Positions 48,891-59,956 of a stretch of 64,000 nucleotides of DNA are shown piece after piece. Source of the stretch: Archivesica marissinica (taxonomy: Eukaryota; Mollusca; Bivalvia; Venerida; Vesicomyidae). The notes beneath the pieces were generated by a model. It saw nothing but the letters and a program-made list of their open reading frames with translations, did no database searches and was not told the origin of the DNA. The stretch covers positions 72,575,749 to 72,639,748 of the forward strand of contig CM026387.1 of assembly GCA_014843695.1 (NCBI GenBank), given 5' to 3'. The first letter of the stretch is position 1. Each line of letters starts with the position of its first letter. A program made the translations under genes and the position numbers.

Positions 48891-49225
48891 ATCGACACCG
48901 AGTGTATCGCAATAACTCTCGTTGTTAATAGAGACGTCGACACCGAGTGTATCGCAATAACTCTCGTTGTTAATAGAGACGTCGACACCGAGTGTATCGC
49001 AATAACTCTCGTTGTTAATAGAGACGTCGACACCGAGTGTATCGCAATAACTCTCGTTGTTAATAGAGACGTCGACACCGAGTGTATCGCAATAACTCTC
49101 GTTGTGTATAGAGACGTCGACACCGGTACATCGTAATAACTCTCATTGTGTATTGAGACGTCGACATCAGATGTATCTCAATAACCCTCATTGTGTATAG
49201 AGACGTCGACACCGGGTTTATCACA
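48891..49225. repeat. Diverged, separately homogenised 45-bp subfamily
   Basis: About seven units at the right edge: gtcgacaccgagtgtatcgc, then aataactctcgttgttaata and gagac. They share the backbone of the main repeat but differ at about a third of positions. Four to five of them are identical to each other, so they were amplified as a group. The last two units degenerate. Confidence 0.9.
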
Positions 49226-49965
49226 ACAGCTCAATAATACCATACACTGTTTCTAATAAGCAATACGCATAGAGCAAACCAGACATGGGGACACGTGGAG
49301 TTTAGTTTAACATCAATCTAGATTAGGCTATTCTATTTGGCGTTGCTTTTACGTGGGTCAAAATTCTCCACACAGGAAGTAACTTGAGGGAAGCTTTTCA
49401 TAAAAAACAATATGTTAAAGTAATATTTCTAGCTTAAAACCATCCACGTTTGGTTTTATTTGCGTAGCGCCATGTGTCTGTTATTGAATGTTGTTGCCTA
49501 TAGTTCCGTGTCATAGTATAGCATTGGTGTAAAACATAATTCCGATATCTCGGAAATTCCAGCTGTGATAACTAGTTTTTCTTCATTAATATCATTTCTA
49601 GACATAATCTATAAAGCCCGGTGGGCAGCATTGATCGCATATATAATTGTAACAAATTATGATACATTCAGAAAGAGACTCGTGAACATGACATAAATAG
49701 CAGACGACCATTAGGATCTGTCAATTTCTTTTGTGTACTATAACCGTATGGAAATTAAATAATAAATTTCTTTATTCCATGCTTTCCAATTGAATAGAGA
49801 AATGTATTAGTGAAAATAACACATCGTATTCCTCACTGTCGTCTGCGCATGTGGTTCCTAGCAGCTGTATGTTGAAATGTTATCAACGCGAAAGTGTTCG
49901 GACTCAATTTTCCTAACATAAAAATCCTTTCAGCTTAAATAAAAAGAAACTACTGTTGTTTGTTG
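49226..49965. other. Unassigned stretch
   Basis: No gene or repeat recognised. Confidence 0.4.
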
Positions 49966-50264
49966 ACAGACGGATCTGTAGTCCAGTGGTAACACGCTGG
50001 ACTGGTAATCCAGGAATCGCATGTTCGATCCCCCGTCTGACCCTAATAAAATTAACAGTCTTTCAGATGGGACGTTAAACCGAGGTCTCGTGTCGGTGCT
50101 TTACACCGTGCACGTAAAAGAACCAGAGGAGATTCTGGAATGGGTCTCTGTCTGTATCATTGCACTATCCTCCAAAATCTAAAATAACTAATCTCTTCAG
50201 GAGGCGTCGCTCATATGTGCAACCGGTAGCGACGATAAATAAACGTAAAAAAACAAACAAATTG
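49966..50264 (+). mobile_element. SINE-A, full-length sense copy
   Basis: Starts acagacggatctgtagtcca; A box tgtagtccagtgg; anticodon stem-loop ctggactggtaatccag (loop ctggtaa, anticodon position GGT, as in tRNA-Thr); B box near catgttcgatccc. The body has cagatgggacgttaaaccga, gtgctttacaccgtgcacgt and ggaggcgtcgctcatatg. It ends gcgacgataaataaacgt with an A-rich tail. No clear target-site duplication. Confidence 0.9.
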
Positions 50265-51276
50265 TTAAATTGAATGATCGATTTATATTTCACTAATGCA
50301 CATTGAAAGTTATTGTTATTACTCATGGTCAGCGCCACTCGTGATAATAATAGCTTTCAATGTTCATTCGGTGAAATATATTTCGAACATATACACTGAA
50401 ACAAATTCATTGAACTTCACCTAAATATTGACTACATGAACGAAAACGAGAGAAATGAAGGTAATTTGACCCGTAGAAATGACATTTCAGCTTGTTTTTG
50501 CTATTGACATTTGTGGATCTCCGACGGAAATAGTAAATAGTAGGCACATCATGCGCATGTCTGGTTCATTTAGATTTATTCTGATATCACCGATAATTAG
50601 TATTCACCGATAGTATGCCATTATTGTCACTGGGAATACGCAAACAATTACGGACGGATTTCATGACATTTCGTGGAAGGTTAGTATGTCTGAGGAAGAG
50701 GACGAACCCATTAGTTTTTGGTCGTGATCCGGGTCTGGTTTTATACGTGTTTTATCAATTAAGTAATTAAAACCGGAACTATAAAGAGAAATAATAAAAT
50801 AATCACACAGTGCTCTTTATGTTTAAATCGTTATTTTTTAATATAATTTATCACATAAACTACGGCGCGGGAGTTTAATAAAGCCATGTCATAAATTCGG
50901 TAATACACTAGTGTATTAAATATGCAAATGAGGCAAATGCGTGGCAGTGGCATACAGTTTTACATCAACTAGCACGCGCTGTGTAACTTTGATTGTGAAA
51001 ACATCGCGTACATTTTGTATTTGTATTTGTTAAAAAAGAATGTTTGAAAATAATTTAAAAGTGTTTAATATTGAATTGTTGCACATGATATGTTGTGATA
51101 GTTTAAAAACTGTTTACAAAGAAAGAAAATAAAAAAATTGGAGTATTTAGTGTCGCACTATTTTCTTGGCCCATTAAGTAGAAACCGCAGTACTACCCTG
51201 GCTTACATTTGCTAAAGGGGAAGTGTGTTCAATCGTGACACATTTTTACTGCGTATTTGGTTTATGTGATAAAAAG
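50265..51276. other. Unassigned AT-rich stretch
   Basis: No gene or RNA recognised. Confidence 0.4.
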
Positions 51277-51468
51277 AATCTTACATGCATGTCTTTCCAT
51301 ATTGAATTTTTAAACTCGTTGAATAAAAATGATAAAATGCTCGATAGAGCCTCGCATATATTAAACTCGTTGAATAAAAATGATAAAATGCTCGGCAGAG
51401 CCTCGCATTTTATCATTTTATTCAACTCGTTTAATAAATTCAATATGGAAAGCCACTCATGTAAGATC
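51277..51468. repeat. Large inverted repeat (hairpin) with an internal tandem duplication
   Basis: Left arm: atcttacatgcatgtctttc, then catattgaatttttaaactc and gttgaataaaaatgataaaa. The complement of the right arm (about 51405-51468) matches it over about 60 bp with a few mismatches. The left arm's ttaaactcgttgaataaaaa plus tgataaaatgctcg is also duplicated in tandem (51311 and 51361). It could be a foldback element; no coding capacity. Confidence 0.8.
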
Positions 51469-51859
51469 CTCTATATCTTCAATGTGCTTTCAGTTTTCAA
51501 ATATTTACACGGCTTTAAAAAGAAACTCTCAAATGTGTTTGAGTATCAATCCAATAGCTTGTCAGGTATATATTATAAAGGTCCGGAGTTCCGGTTCCGG
51601 TTGTAAACATGATCAATCGACTCGGATAGTCCTACTTTCGGTTTTGAGTTTGTTTTATCGCAAAAAAACAAACACTGTCTACCAACTGAACATAAGCATA
51701 CAAAGTATAATGTTAGAATGTAGCAACATTTATTCTTTCAAATATCTTTTATTTCATACGATGTAATGCTGCTTTAATACAGAGTAAACGTTTACAAACT
51801 GGCGAACATTAAGATGAGAAGGGCCCACCTACACACCGCAATAACTATTCGCTTCTAGA

Positions 51860-52296
51860 TTAGTATAAAGCGACGCGTAACCACGCTGAAAGAATCAATA
51901 CTCTAGAATAGTATAAAACAACGCGTAACCACGCTGAAAGAATCAATACTCTAGAATAGTATAAAACGACGCGTAACCACGCTGAAAGAATCAATACTCT
52001 AGAATAGTATAAAACGACGCGTAACCACGCTGAAAGAATCAATACTCTAGAATAGTATAAAACGACGCGTAACCACGCTGAAAGAATCAATACTCTAGAA
52101 TAGTATAAAACGACGCGTAACCACGCTGAAAGAATCAATACTCTAGAATAGTATAAAACGACGCGTAACCACGCTGAAAGAATCAATACTCTAGAATAGT
52201 ATAAAACGACGCGTAACCACGCTGACAGAATCAATACTCTAGAATAGTATAAAACGACGCGTAACCACGCTGAAAGAATCAATACTCTAGAATAAC
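51860..52296. repeat. 48-bp minisatellite
   Basis: About nine units of 48 bp: tagtataaaacgacgcgtaa, then ccacgctgaaagaatcaata and ctctagaa. Units are almost identical (single changes such as gacagaatc), which indicates recent amplification. XbaI-like tctaga and MluI-like acgcgt sites lie in every unit. Confidence 0.96.
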
Positions 52297-52344
52297 GCAG
52301 ATGACGATTTGGTGCAGATCCAGAGACTGTCAACAGTGTTTCTT

Positions 52345-52580
52345 TATTATAGTATCACCCCTATTGGCAAGACCATCCATTTCCGACTCCTCTTATGGAC
52401 ATCAGTATTTGCCGAATCATACCATTGAAGGCCATGCACCTTATTGATATACAATCGGTAACCACTAGCTGGCGGCTCACCAACCGGTCATATCAGAATG
52501 AACAATTGACGAGGTTCGAAACTTCGACATCCTGATCTCTGTAGGCGGACGCCTTAACCACTATGCCTCAGGGACGGTTA
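52345..52580 (-). mobile_element. SINE-D (tRNA-Leu/Ser-like head), antisense
   Basis: The complement begins ccgtccctgaggcatagtgg, then ttaaggcgtccgcctacaga, and has a B-box-like gtttcgaacctc. The 3' part includes gaccggttggtgagccgcca. The left border of the large duplication (52421) falls inside this SINE. Confidence 0.65.
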
Positions 52581-52865
52581 ATATTTCGTATTGTGAATGT
52601 GGTACATCTGTGACATTTGTGATCATTTTAAGGAGGCACTACTATACTTGCTCCAGCGCGTGGATGATTATAAACTGCCATACGTCAGCTAAGATATATA
52701 CGCATTCCATTTATGAACCGGTATTTGTAACCATTGTCACATGGAGAAAAGCTTTCAATGTGATGCTATGACTAAATTGTAATAGCTTCAACTATAGAGA
52801 CCCTGGAGTTTACAAAACTGCATCTGTTATAAGTTGATTCTCATTTTGAACTGGGAATTTGTATG

Positions 52866-53078
52866 TATGTATGTTCCTTTAATGTGAACCCCCTCGCGGG
52901 GACTTAGACATGTTTTCCTGGGCAGGCTTAGCCGAACTAAGCGATTAACCAGTACTAAGCAATGTGTGTGAGGTGCCTTGCTCAATGACACTACATACGT
53001 GGCCTGACCGAGTATCGAACCCGGGACCGTTCGATTCCAAATCCGACGCTCTACCACTGGACCACGGACGCCACTATT
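52866..53078 (-). mobile_element. SINE-E (tRNA-derived), antisense, copy 1
   Basis: The complement starts ggcgtccgtggtccagtggt, then agagcgtcggatttggaatc, and has the B-box-like cgggttcgatactcg. The body has gagcaaggcacctcacacac and the 3' part gtccccgcgagggggttcac. A related tail fragment occurs inside the globin donor array (20720 onward). Confidence 0.8.
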
Positions 53079-53369
53079 TGACCGTGGCAATAAAACTGAT
53101 GGTCGATATATTGCAGAACGAAGCTCTGTACTGTGCATTATATACTGTAAATTAAGGATGCGTGTCCGATGACCATAATCCAATGTTGGAAGAACATGTT
53201 ACTCAATCGAGCAAAACAAAACTTGTATAAACTAAACTGATCTTTCGTATATAACAGAAAACAAATTTAGCTCTTTAGTTTATTCCAGAATCTATTCAGA
53301 TTGTTTATCTATAATGCTCTGTTAGGAGATATTTTATTGGTGTGCCAAATGATAATGCTGTTTTATTAT

Positions 53370-54145
53370 ATGCTATTCCGGGGTTACTGCTCTGCATGTG
53401 GAAGTTACTGCTGCTCGGCATGTGGGAGTTGCTGCTGCTTTATTTCTTGTAAAGGTTTCTATGTTATTCCGGGGTTACTGTTCTGCATATGGGAGTTGCT
53501 GCTGTTTTATTTATTGTAAATATTGCTATGTTATTCCGGGGTTACTGCTCTGCATATGGGAGTTGCTGCTGTTTTATTTATTGTAAATATTGCTATCTTA
53601 TTCCGGGTTACTGCTCTGCATATGGGAGTTGCTGCTGTTTTATTTATTGTAAATGTTGCTATGTTATTCCGGGGTTACTGTTCTGCATGCTGGAGTTGCT
53701 GCTGCTTTATTTACTGTAAATGTTGCTATGTTATTCCGGGGTTACTGTTCTGCATGCTGGAGTTGCTGCTGCTTTATTTACTGTAAATGTTGCTATGTTA
53801 TTCCGGGGTTACTGTTCTGCATGCTGGAGTTGCTGCTGTTTTATTTATTGTAAATGTTGCTATGCTATTCCGGGGTTACTGTTCTGCATGCTGGAGTTGC
53901 TGCTGTTTTATTTATTGTAAATGTTGCTATGTTATTCCGGGGTTACTGTTCTGCATATGGGTGTTGCTGTTGTTTTATTTATTGTAAATGTTGCTATGTT
54001 ATTCCGGGGTTACTGCTTTGCATGCGGGAGTTGCTGCTGTTTTATTTATTGTAAATGTTGCTATGTTATTCCGGGGTTACTGCTCTGCATGTGGGGGTTG
54101 CTGCTGCTCTGCATGTAAGAGTCGCTGTTGTTTTATTTATTGTAA
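53370..54145. repeat. 67-bp minisatellite, copy 1
   Basis: About 11 units of 67 bp: tgctatgttattccggggtt, then actgttctgcatgctggagt and tgctgctgttttatttattg, then taaatgt. Since 67 is not a multiple of three, short frames recur every 67 bp. They are repeat shadows. Confidence 0.95.
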
Positions 54146-54186
54146 ATGTTGTTAATTATTGAATAACATATCAAAGATATAAACAA

Positions 54187-55620
54187 CGAGTCTGGATTAT
54201 TAATTGATGATATTTCCCTATTGCTATTGTTGTTTGCCGATGATATGGTCATATTAGCAAAATCACCACAAGAATTGCAAACCAATTTAAATTTATTAAA
54301 TGACTATTGTAAACTTTGGGGATTAGAGGTGAATACGACAAAAACTAAGGTTATGGTATTTCGGAAAAGGGGTGGATTACTGCCGGGTGAATCATGGACC
54401 TATAATTGAACTAATATTGAAATAACAAATGATTTTAATTATTTGGGTACTGTTTTTAATTATACTGGTAACTTTGCCATGAATCAACAGTTTTTGTCAG
54501 GCAAAGCATTAAAATCGTTGAATATTCCCCTCGCTAACTGTACAACAATAAGCCTGAAACCAAAGCTGCTTTGCCAGCTTTTTGATGCCTTTGTGGGCTC
54601 TATTTTAAATTATAGTTCTGAAATTTGGGGTTTCACCAAATCAAAGGAGCTAGAACGTATTCATTTGAAATTTTGTAAACGTATTTTAAATGTAAGAGTA
54701 ACTACTTGTTCTACAGGCGTATATGGCGAATTAGCCAGATATCCACTTTACATAACACGTTATACTCGAATTGTAAAATATTGGTTTAAATTGTTACATA
54801 CAGATAATATAATTTTAAAACGTGTATATGATTGTGCAAATGGTTCCAGAAATTGGGCGTCCAAACTTAAAGATATTTTAAATAGTTATGGTTTCTCGAA
54901 CATTTGGGAAAATCCATATAGTGTACAGTGTAGCCAGTTTATAAGTTTGTTTAAACAACGTGTGATTGATTGTTTCATTCAAGGTTGGTTTGTAAGCAAA
55001 GAGACAAGTGGTGTACTAAACTTGTATGATACAATGTAGCTGTAAATTAAAATTTGAATATGAACCTTATCTAGATATTGTACCATATATCTTACGTTTT
55101 TTAATTACAAGATTAAGAATTTCTGCACATTCATTATGAATACATACTGGTAGATATGGACAAAATAGAATTCCACAAAATGAACGCTAGTGTTTGTGTT
55201 GCAATACACACGACCTAGAAGACGAATATCATGTTATACTTGTTTGCCCGTGCTATTCAGATTTGAGAAAACTTTACATAAAGAAATATTATTTTGTTAG
55301 ACCAAATATGCTTAAGTTTATTGAATTGTTGCAATCTAATAAAAGAAATATCCTATATAATTTAGCTTTATTCTATAATAAAGCATTTGATATTAAAATA
55401 ACACTTTTAAATAATATGACCTAAATCCAATATCAGCACTAATTATTGTTCATCCTCATAATTAGATGCATTTTCTTATTATTATCAGATTCTATATGCC
55501 ACATGACCACGATAAAATTGTTGTATATATTTACATCATATATATTTGTATATATGTATTTGACGATGTACCATGTACAAGTCTTAATACAATTTCTGTT
55601 CTGTTCTGTTCTGTTCTGTT
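54187..55620 (+). mobile_element. LINE-A 3' part in duplication unit 1
   Basis: Begins abruptly in the RT domain (NNESGLLIDD, then catalytic LFADDMVILA) at the unit-1 deletion junction. It runs through the thumb and C-terminal region (CCNTHDLEDEYHVILVC in 55194-55424) to the terminal (TTCTG)n at 55595-55620. The sequence equals 62037-63470. Stops: tga at 54407 and a frame change before 55194. Confidence 0.9.
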
Positions 55621-55767
55621 CATAATTTGTAGCACGTAAGACATGTTTCATGTTGGCATATTGGCTTGATGGAATATTGAAAATAAACTTGTCAAAACTA
55701 TTAATCTCGGAATGATTAAATCATAAACAATTGAACAAATGGTGTCCATTTGTGCGATAACAATATT

Positions 55768-55870
55768 CAATTCAATTCAATATATTTTATTTGGCATAAA
55801 CATATAACATGTTCATCGCCATAAATCAAATAACATGGCGGTTATAATAAAACTAACATACATCATTCTA
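55768..55870 (-). mobile_element. Possible antisense LINE 3' UTR fragment
   Basis: The complement reads ggcgatgaacatgttatatg, then tttatgccaaataaaatata and (ttgaa)n, resembling a LINE 3' end with a pentamer tail. Its ending recalls the nested LINE at 37459-38065 (gccaataaacttgaaac). Copy 2 at 63618-63720. Confidence 0.35.
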
Positions 55871-56048
55871 TAAATTGAGAAATGTGTGTATTATTAATTA
55901 ACGGTAGTTGCACTGGAAATCCAAGTATTTTTAATTACGATATATTATTATACGACTGATTGGGAAGTGTTTTATGGTATTTACAATTTACGACACTCGC
56001 ATTTTGACCACAAAGTAACTCTTTTCATTGGAAATAGCACACTGATTA

Positions 56049-56289
56049 TTAACCCTTTCAACACCACAGACCTCTAAATAGGCTTACAAAAAGTGTAGAT
56101 CCAGATGAGCCGGCTCGTGACGAGCCGTCTCATCAGGATCTGCACTTTTTGCCAGTGATATGACTATTTTTAGACATAATTACCCATTTTGATAAATGAA
56201 CTTGTCCACATGTGATTTTCTGATACATTTATTGGTTTATGAATATCATGGACCAGTCCATGTGAGTTACCTGGTGTTGAATGGGTTAA
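56049..56289 (+). mobile_element. piggyBac-type MITE, copy 3
   Basis: TTAA at 56049-56052 and 56286-56289. Termini are ccctttcaacaccac and tggtgttgaatggg. The internal near-palindrome gatgagccggctcgtgacga / gccgtctcatc is intact. About 85-90% similar to copy 2 by eye. Confidence 0.88.
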
Positions 56290-56419
56290 TAACCGTATCA
56301 AGTGTGGTTCAGATGCGTTCATATATCATTGCGATGCATCATTGTTCGTGTCTGATTTGGTTCTCAATACCTTTTAATTGATTTCTATTTGCCTATTTTG
56401 GAATAGTTGATGATGAAAA

Positions 56420-56530
56420 GTGGAAGTCGTGATAGTACAGTCGTAACGCGATCGCTTCAGGTGCGAAAGGCCCGGAGTTCGAGCCCCATTGGAACAGTTA
56501 CGATTATGCACTTAGGCAAGGCATTAGACG
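56420..56530 (+). mobile_element. SINE-B, copy 4 (3' truncated)
   Basis: Head only: gtggaagtcgtgatagtaca, atcgcttcaggtgcgaaagg and the B box gagttcgagcccc, ending after gcaaggcatt. The conserved tggcgatggattcc block is missing. Confidence 0.8.
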
Positions 56531-56730
56531 AACTCTGATGAGACGTGCTTCTATAAAGTTATATTATCATGAGTAGTAATACAGTAATGAACAACAGATG
56601 ACCCCTTAACAGACACGGTGGCTACATTATTCAAAGAACCACCTCTACCCTTAAGCATACACATATATGTGTTTATCAGGAAATCAAGAAATAGTTAACT
56701 ATAAAAGTAATGTAAATGTCAAACGAATGA

Positions 56731-56891
56731 ACAGACGGATATGTAGTCCAGTGGTAACATGCCTGGACTGGTAATCCAGGGATCGCAGGTTCGATCCCCC
56801 GTCTGACCCTAATAAAATTAACAGTCTTTCAGATGGGACGTTAAACCGAGGTCTCGTGTCTGTGCTTTACACCGTGCACGTAAAAGAACCA
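56731..56891 (+). mobile_element. SINE-A, cut at the duplication junction
   Basis: A complete head (acagacggatatgtagtcca; B box ggttcgatccc) and the first half of the body, ending at cgtgcacgtaaaagaacca. It then switches to SINE-D sequence (attgaaggcc). The switch falls on a shared acca. Confidence 0.9.
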
Positions 56892-57836
56892 TTGAAGGCC
56901 ATGCACCTTATTGATATACAATCGGTAACCACTAGCTGGCGGCTCACCAACCGGTCATATCAGAATGAACAATTGACGAGGTTCGAAACTTCGACATCCT
57001 GATCTCTGTAGGCGGACGCCTTAACCACTATGCCTCAGGGACGGTTAATATTTCGTATTGTGAATGTGGTACATCTGTGACATTTGTGATCATTTTAAGG
57101 AGGCACTACTATACTTGCTCCAGCGCGTGGATGATTATAAACTGCCATACGTCAGCTAAGATATATACGCATTCCATTTATGAACCGGTATTTGTAACCA
57201 TTGTCACATGGAGAAAAGCTTTCAATGTGATGCTATGACTAAATTGTAATAGCTTCAACTATAGAGACCCTGGAGTTTACAAAACTGCATCTGTTATAAG
57301 TTGATTCTCATTTTGAACTGGGAATTTGTATGTATGTATGTTCCTTTAATGTGAACCCCCTCGCGGGGACTTAGACATGTTTTCCTGGGCAGGCTTAGCC
57401 GAACTAAGCGATTAACCAGTACTAAGCAATGTGTGTGAGGTGCCTTGCTCAATGACACTACATACGTGGCCTGACCGAGTATCGAACCCGGGACCGTTCG
57501 ATTCCAAATCCGACGCTCTACCACTGGACCACGGACGCCACTATTTGACCGTGGCAATAAAACTGATGGTCGATATATTGCAGAACGAAGCTCTGTACTG
57601 TGCATTATATACTGTAAATTAAGGATGCGTGTCCGATGACCATAATCCAATGTTGGAAGAACATGTTACTCAATCGAGCAAAACAAAACTTGTATAAACT
57701 AAACTGATCTTTCGTATATAACAGAAAACAAATTTAGCTCTTTAGTTTATTCCAGAATCTATTCAGATTGTTTATCTATAATGCTCTGTTAGGAGATATT
57801 TTATTGGTGTGCCAAATGATAATGCTGTTTTATTAT

Positions 57837-58612
57837 ATGCTATTCCGGGGTTACTGCTCTGCATGTGGAAGTTACTGCTGCTCGGCATGTGGGAGTTGCT
57901 GCTGCTTTATTTCTTGTAAAGGTTTCTATGTTATTCCGGGGTTACTGTTCTGCATATGGGAGTTGCTGCTGTTTTATTTATTGTAAATATTGCTATGTTA
58001 TTCCGGGGTTACTGCTCTGCATATGGGAGTTGCTGCTGTTTTATTTATTGTAAATATTGCTATCTTATTCCGGGTTACTGCTCTGCATATGGGAGTTGCT
58101 GCTGTTTTATTTATTGTAAATGTTGCTATGTTATTCCGGGGTTACTGTTCTGCATGCTGGAGTTGCTGCTGCTTTATTTACTGTAAATGTTGCTATGTTA
58201 TTCCGGGGTTACTGTTCTGCATGCTGGAGTTGCTGCTGCTTTATTTACTGTAAATGTTGCTATGTTATTCCGGGGTTACTGTTCTGCATGCTGGAGTTGC
58301 TGCTGTTTTATTTATTGTAAATGTTGCTATGCTATTCCGGGGTTACTGTTCTGCATGCTGGAGTTGCTGCTGTTTTATTTATTGTAAATGTTGCTATGTT
58401 ATTCCGGGGTTACTGTTCTGCATATGGGTGTTGCTGTTGTTTTATTTATTGTAAATGTTGCTATGTTATTCCGGGGTTACTGCTTTGCATGCGGGAGTTG
58501 CTGCTGTTTTATTTATTGTAAATGTTGCTATGTTATTCCGGGGTTACTGCTCTGCATGTGGGGGTTGCTGCTGCTCTGCATGTAAGAGTCGCTGTTGTTT
58601 TATTTATTGTAA
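57837..58612. repeat. 67-bp minisatellite, copy 2
   Basis: Identical to 53370-54145 in unit number and variants as far as seen. That is notable, because minisatellites usually diverge quickly after duplication. Confidence 0.95.
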
Positions 58613-58680
58613 ATGTTGTTAATTATTGAATAACATATCAAAGATATAAAATGAAAAGCCTTGGTCAATATGATACGGTC

Positions 58681-58916
58681 GTGGAAGTCGTGATAGCGCA
58701 GTGGATGCGCGCTTGCTTCAGGTGCGAAAGAACCGGAGTTCTAGCCCCGCTAGAGCCGTTACAATTGTGTCCTTTAGGCAAGGCATTTAAATCCCACCTT
58801 GCCTCTTCTCTCCCTCGTGGCGATGGATTCCATCAGGAATGAGGTCTCGAGAGTGATTAATATAAATTGTAAGAACTTGTTTCACAATCGAGGTAAAATA
58901 AATTTGTATAAATTAA
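58681..58916 (+). mobile_element. SINE-B, copy 5
   Basis: Head gtggaagtcgtgatagcgca, gcttgcttcaggtgcgaaag and gagttctagccccgc. Body ttaggcaaggcatttaaa and tggcgatggattccatcagg; end ggtaaaataaatttgtataa. The B box is damaged (ttctag for ttcgag). Confidence 0.85.
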
Positions 58917-58929
58917 TATGATACGGTCT

Positions 58930-59137
58930 TTGACTTCAAATCACTAGCACGTCACCGCTTCAGGTTTGAATCCCACTGAGTGTTTATAATTCTTTCAAGT
59001 CGGGAGGCTATCCAGCTGGCTTCCGGTAGGTCGGTGGTTCTTCCCGGGTGCCCACCCGTGTATTAAATACTGCTAGGAGCGGTACCTGATGTCTTCTACC
59101 ACCAGTAATAGCTGGAGAGTTGCCATAAGACGATGTT
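58930..59137 (+). mobile_element. SINE-C, sense copy 4
   Basis: Partial head (ctttgacttcaaatcactag, variable stretch, B-box-like ggtttgaatccc), central block ttccggtaggtcggtggttc then cccgggtgcccacccgtg, and the end ccataagacgatgttaagc. Confidence 0.75.
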
Positions 59138-59219
59138 AAGCTTTTGGTGCGACTGTAAAGCCCCGATAATACACATTTTGCATGTCAGATTCTTAAATAT
59201 CAGTAATTATTTTAGTGTC

Positions 59220-59946
59220 ATGATTAACGACGCTTACATAATGTGTAGCCAGTCCATAAATAGTAAACTAGGGGATATGGATGACCGCCTAAAGAAACTT
59301 GAATCGTTAGAAGAGAAAGTAGGTCAATTTGAGTCTGAGATGAAAAGGATGTGGTCTTATGTGTATGACGATATGAAACGAGGTGAGGTAACAGACCGGG
59401 TAGAAGGCACCGATTTCGGCCTAGGTGTAGCTAATGAGAAAATCATAAGAGTTAGAGAGAGAGAAAGCGCTATTGAAGGACGAAGTTGTGTATTTACAAT
59501 CTCAATCGATGCGAAATAACCTAGTTTTCGGAAATATACAAGAGGCCCCGACAGAGTCACCGGAAGAAACGGAGAACATTCTACGATAATTTATGATTGT
59601 TAAGATGAAGGTAGGGAAGAAGATGGTCGATGATGTGCAGTTTGAGAGAGTACATAGGATGGGCCAGAAGCAAGCGAATGGGGGCAGACAGAGGAACATA
59701 GTGGCAAAATTCACTTTATTTAAGGAACGCGAGTATGTTTGCAAACAGTGGAAGGCATTGAAAGACACTGAATATTTTGTATATGAACAATTTCCCAAGG
59801 AGGTGAATGACAAGCGGAAGAAGCTGATCCCAAGAATGAAGCAGGAGAAGCAGAAGGGTAGCAGAGCTTGGTTGGCGTATGACACTTTGTATGTAAACGG
59901 GCGCCCAGTGAGACAGCGATGGCAAGTAGGGGTACACAGAGGGTGA
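59220..59946 (+). pseudogene. LINE-A ORF1: coiled coil, RRM-like and C-terminal domain
   Basis: A nucleic-acid-binding protein of the retrotransposon RNP. The first part (59220-59455) is heptad-like (MDDRLKKLESLEEKVGQFES, MKRMW). A frameshift near 59455 leads into MRNNLVFGNIQEAPTESPEE, the start of an RRM-like fold. A stop follows at 59588. The remaining frame (59593-59946) has FERVHRMGQKQANGG, RNIVAKFTLFKERE, YEQFPKEVNDKRKKLIPRM and LAYDTLYVNGRPV, the pattern of L1-type ORF1 RRM/CTD. About 240 codons in all. It ends a few bases before ORF2. Confidence 0.8.
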
Positions 59947-59956
59947 GCTGAGGTTT

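Larger units (their letters stand above)
52421..56887. repeat. Large tandem duplication, unit 1 (4467 bp)
   Basis: 52421-54186 is repeated at 56888-58653 (offset 4467), and 54190-56150 or beyond at 62040-64000 (offset 7850). No difference was found where compared, including every translated frame. Unit 1 lacks the 3383 bp found between these parts in unit 2, with a clean junction at about 54187 (gatataaa|caacgagtctgg). Unit 1 holds SINE-D and SINE-E, the 67-bp array, a truncated LINE-A, a MITE, and SINE-B and SINE-A at its end. Confidence 0.9.

Noticed and set aside
42455..49123. Long frames in the 45-bp arrays (294-458 codons, both strands)
   Set aside because: Period is a multiple of three, and the same low-complexity frames are open on both strands and in several phases.
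52827..53183. 118-aa frame duplicated at 57294 as a conserved gene
   Set aside because: It reads antisense-to-sense through SINE-E, and its repetition comes from the large duplication.
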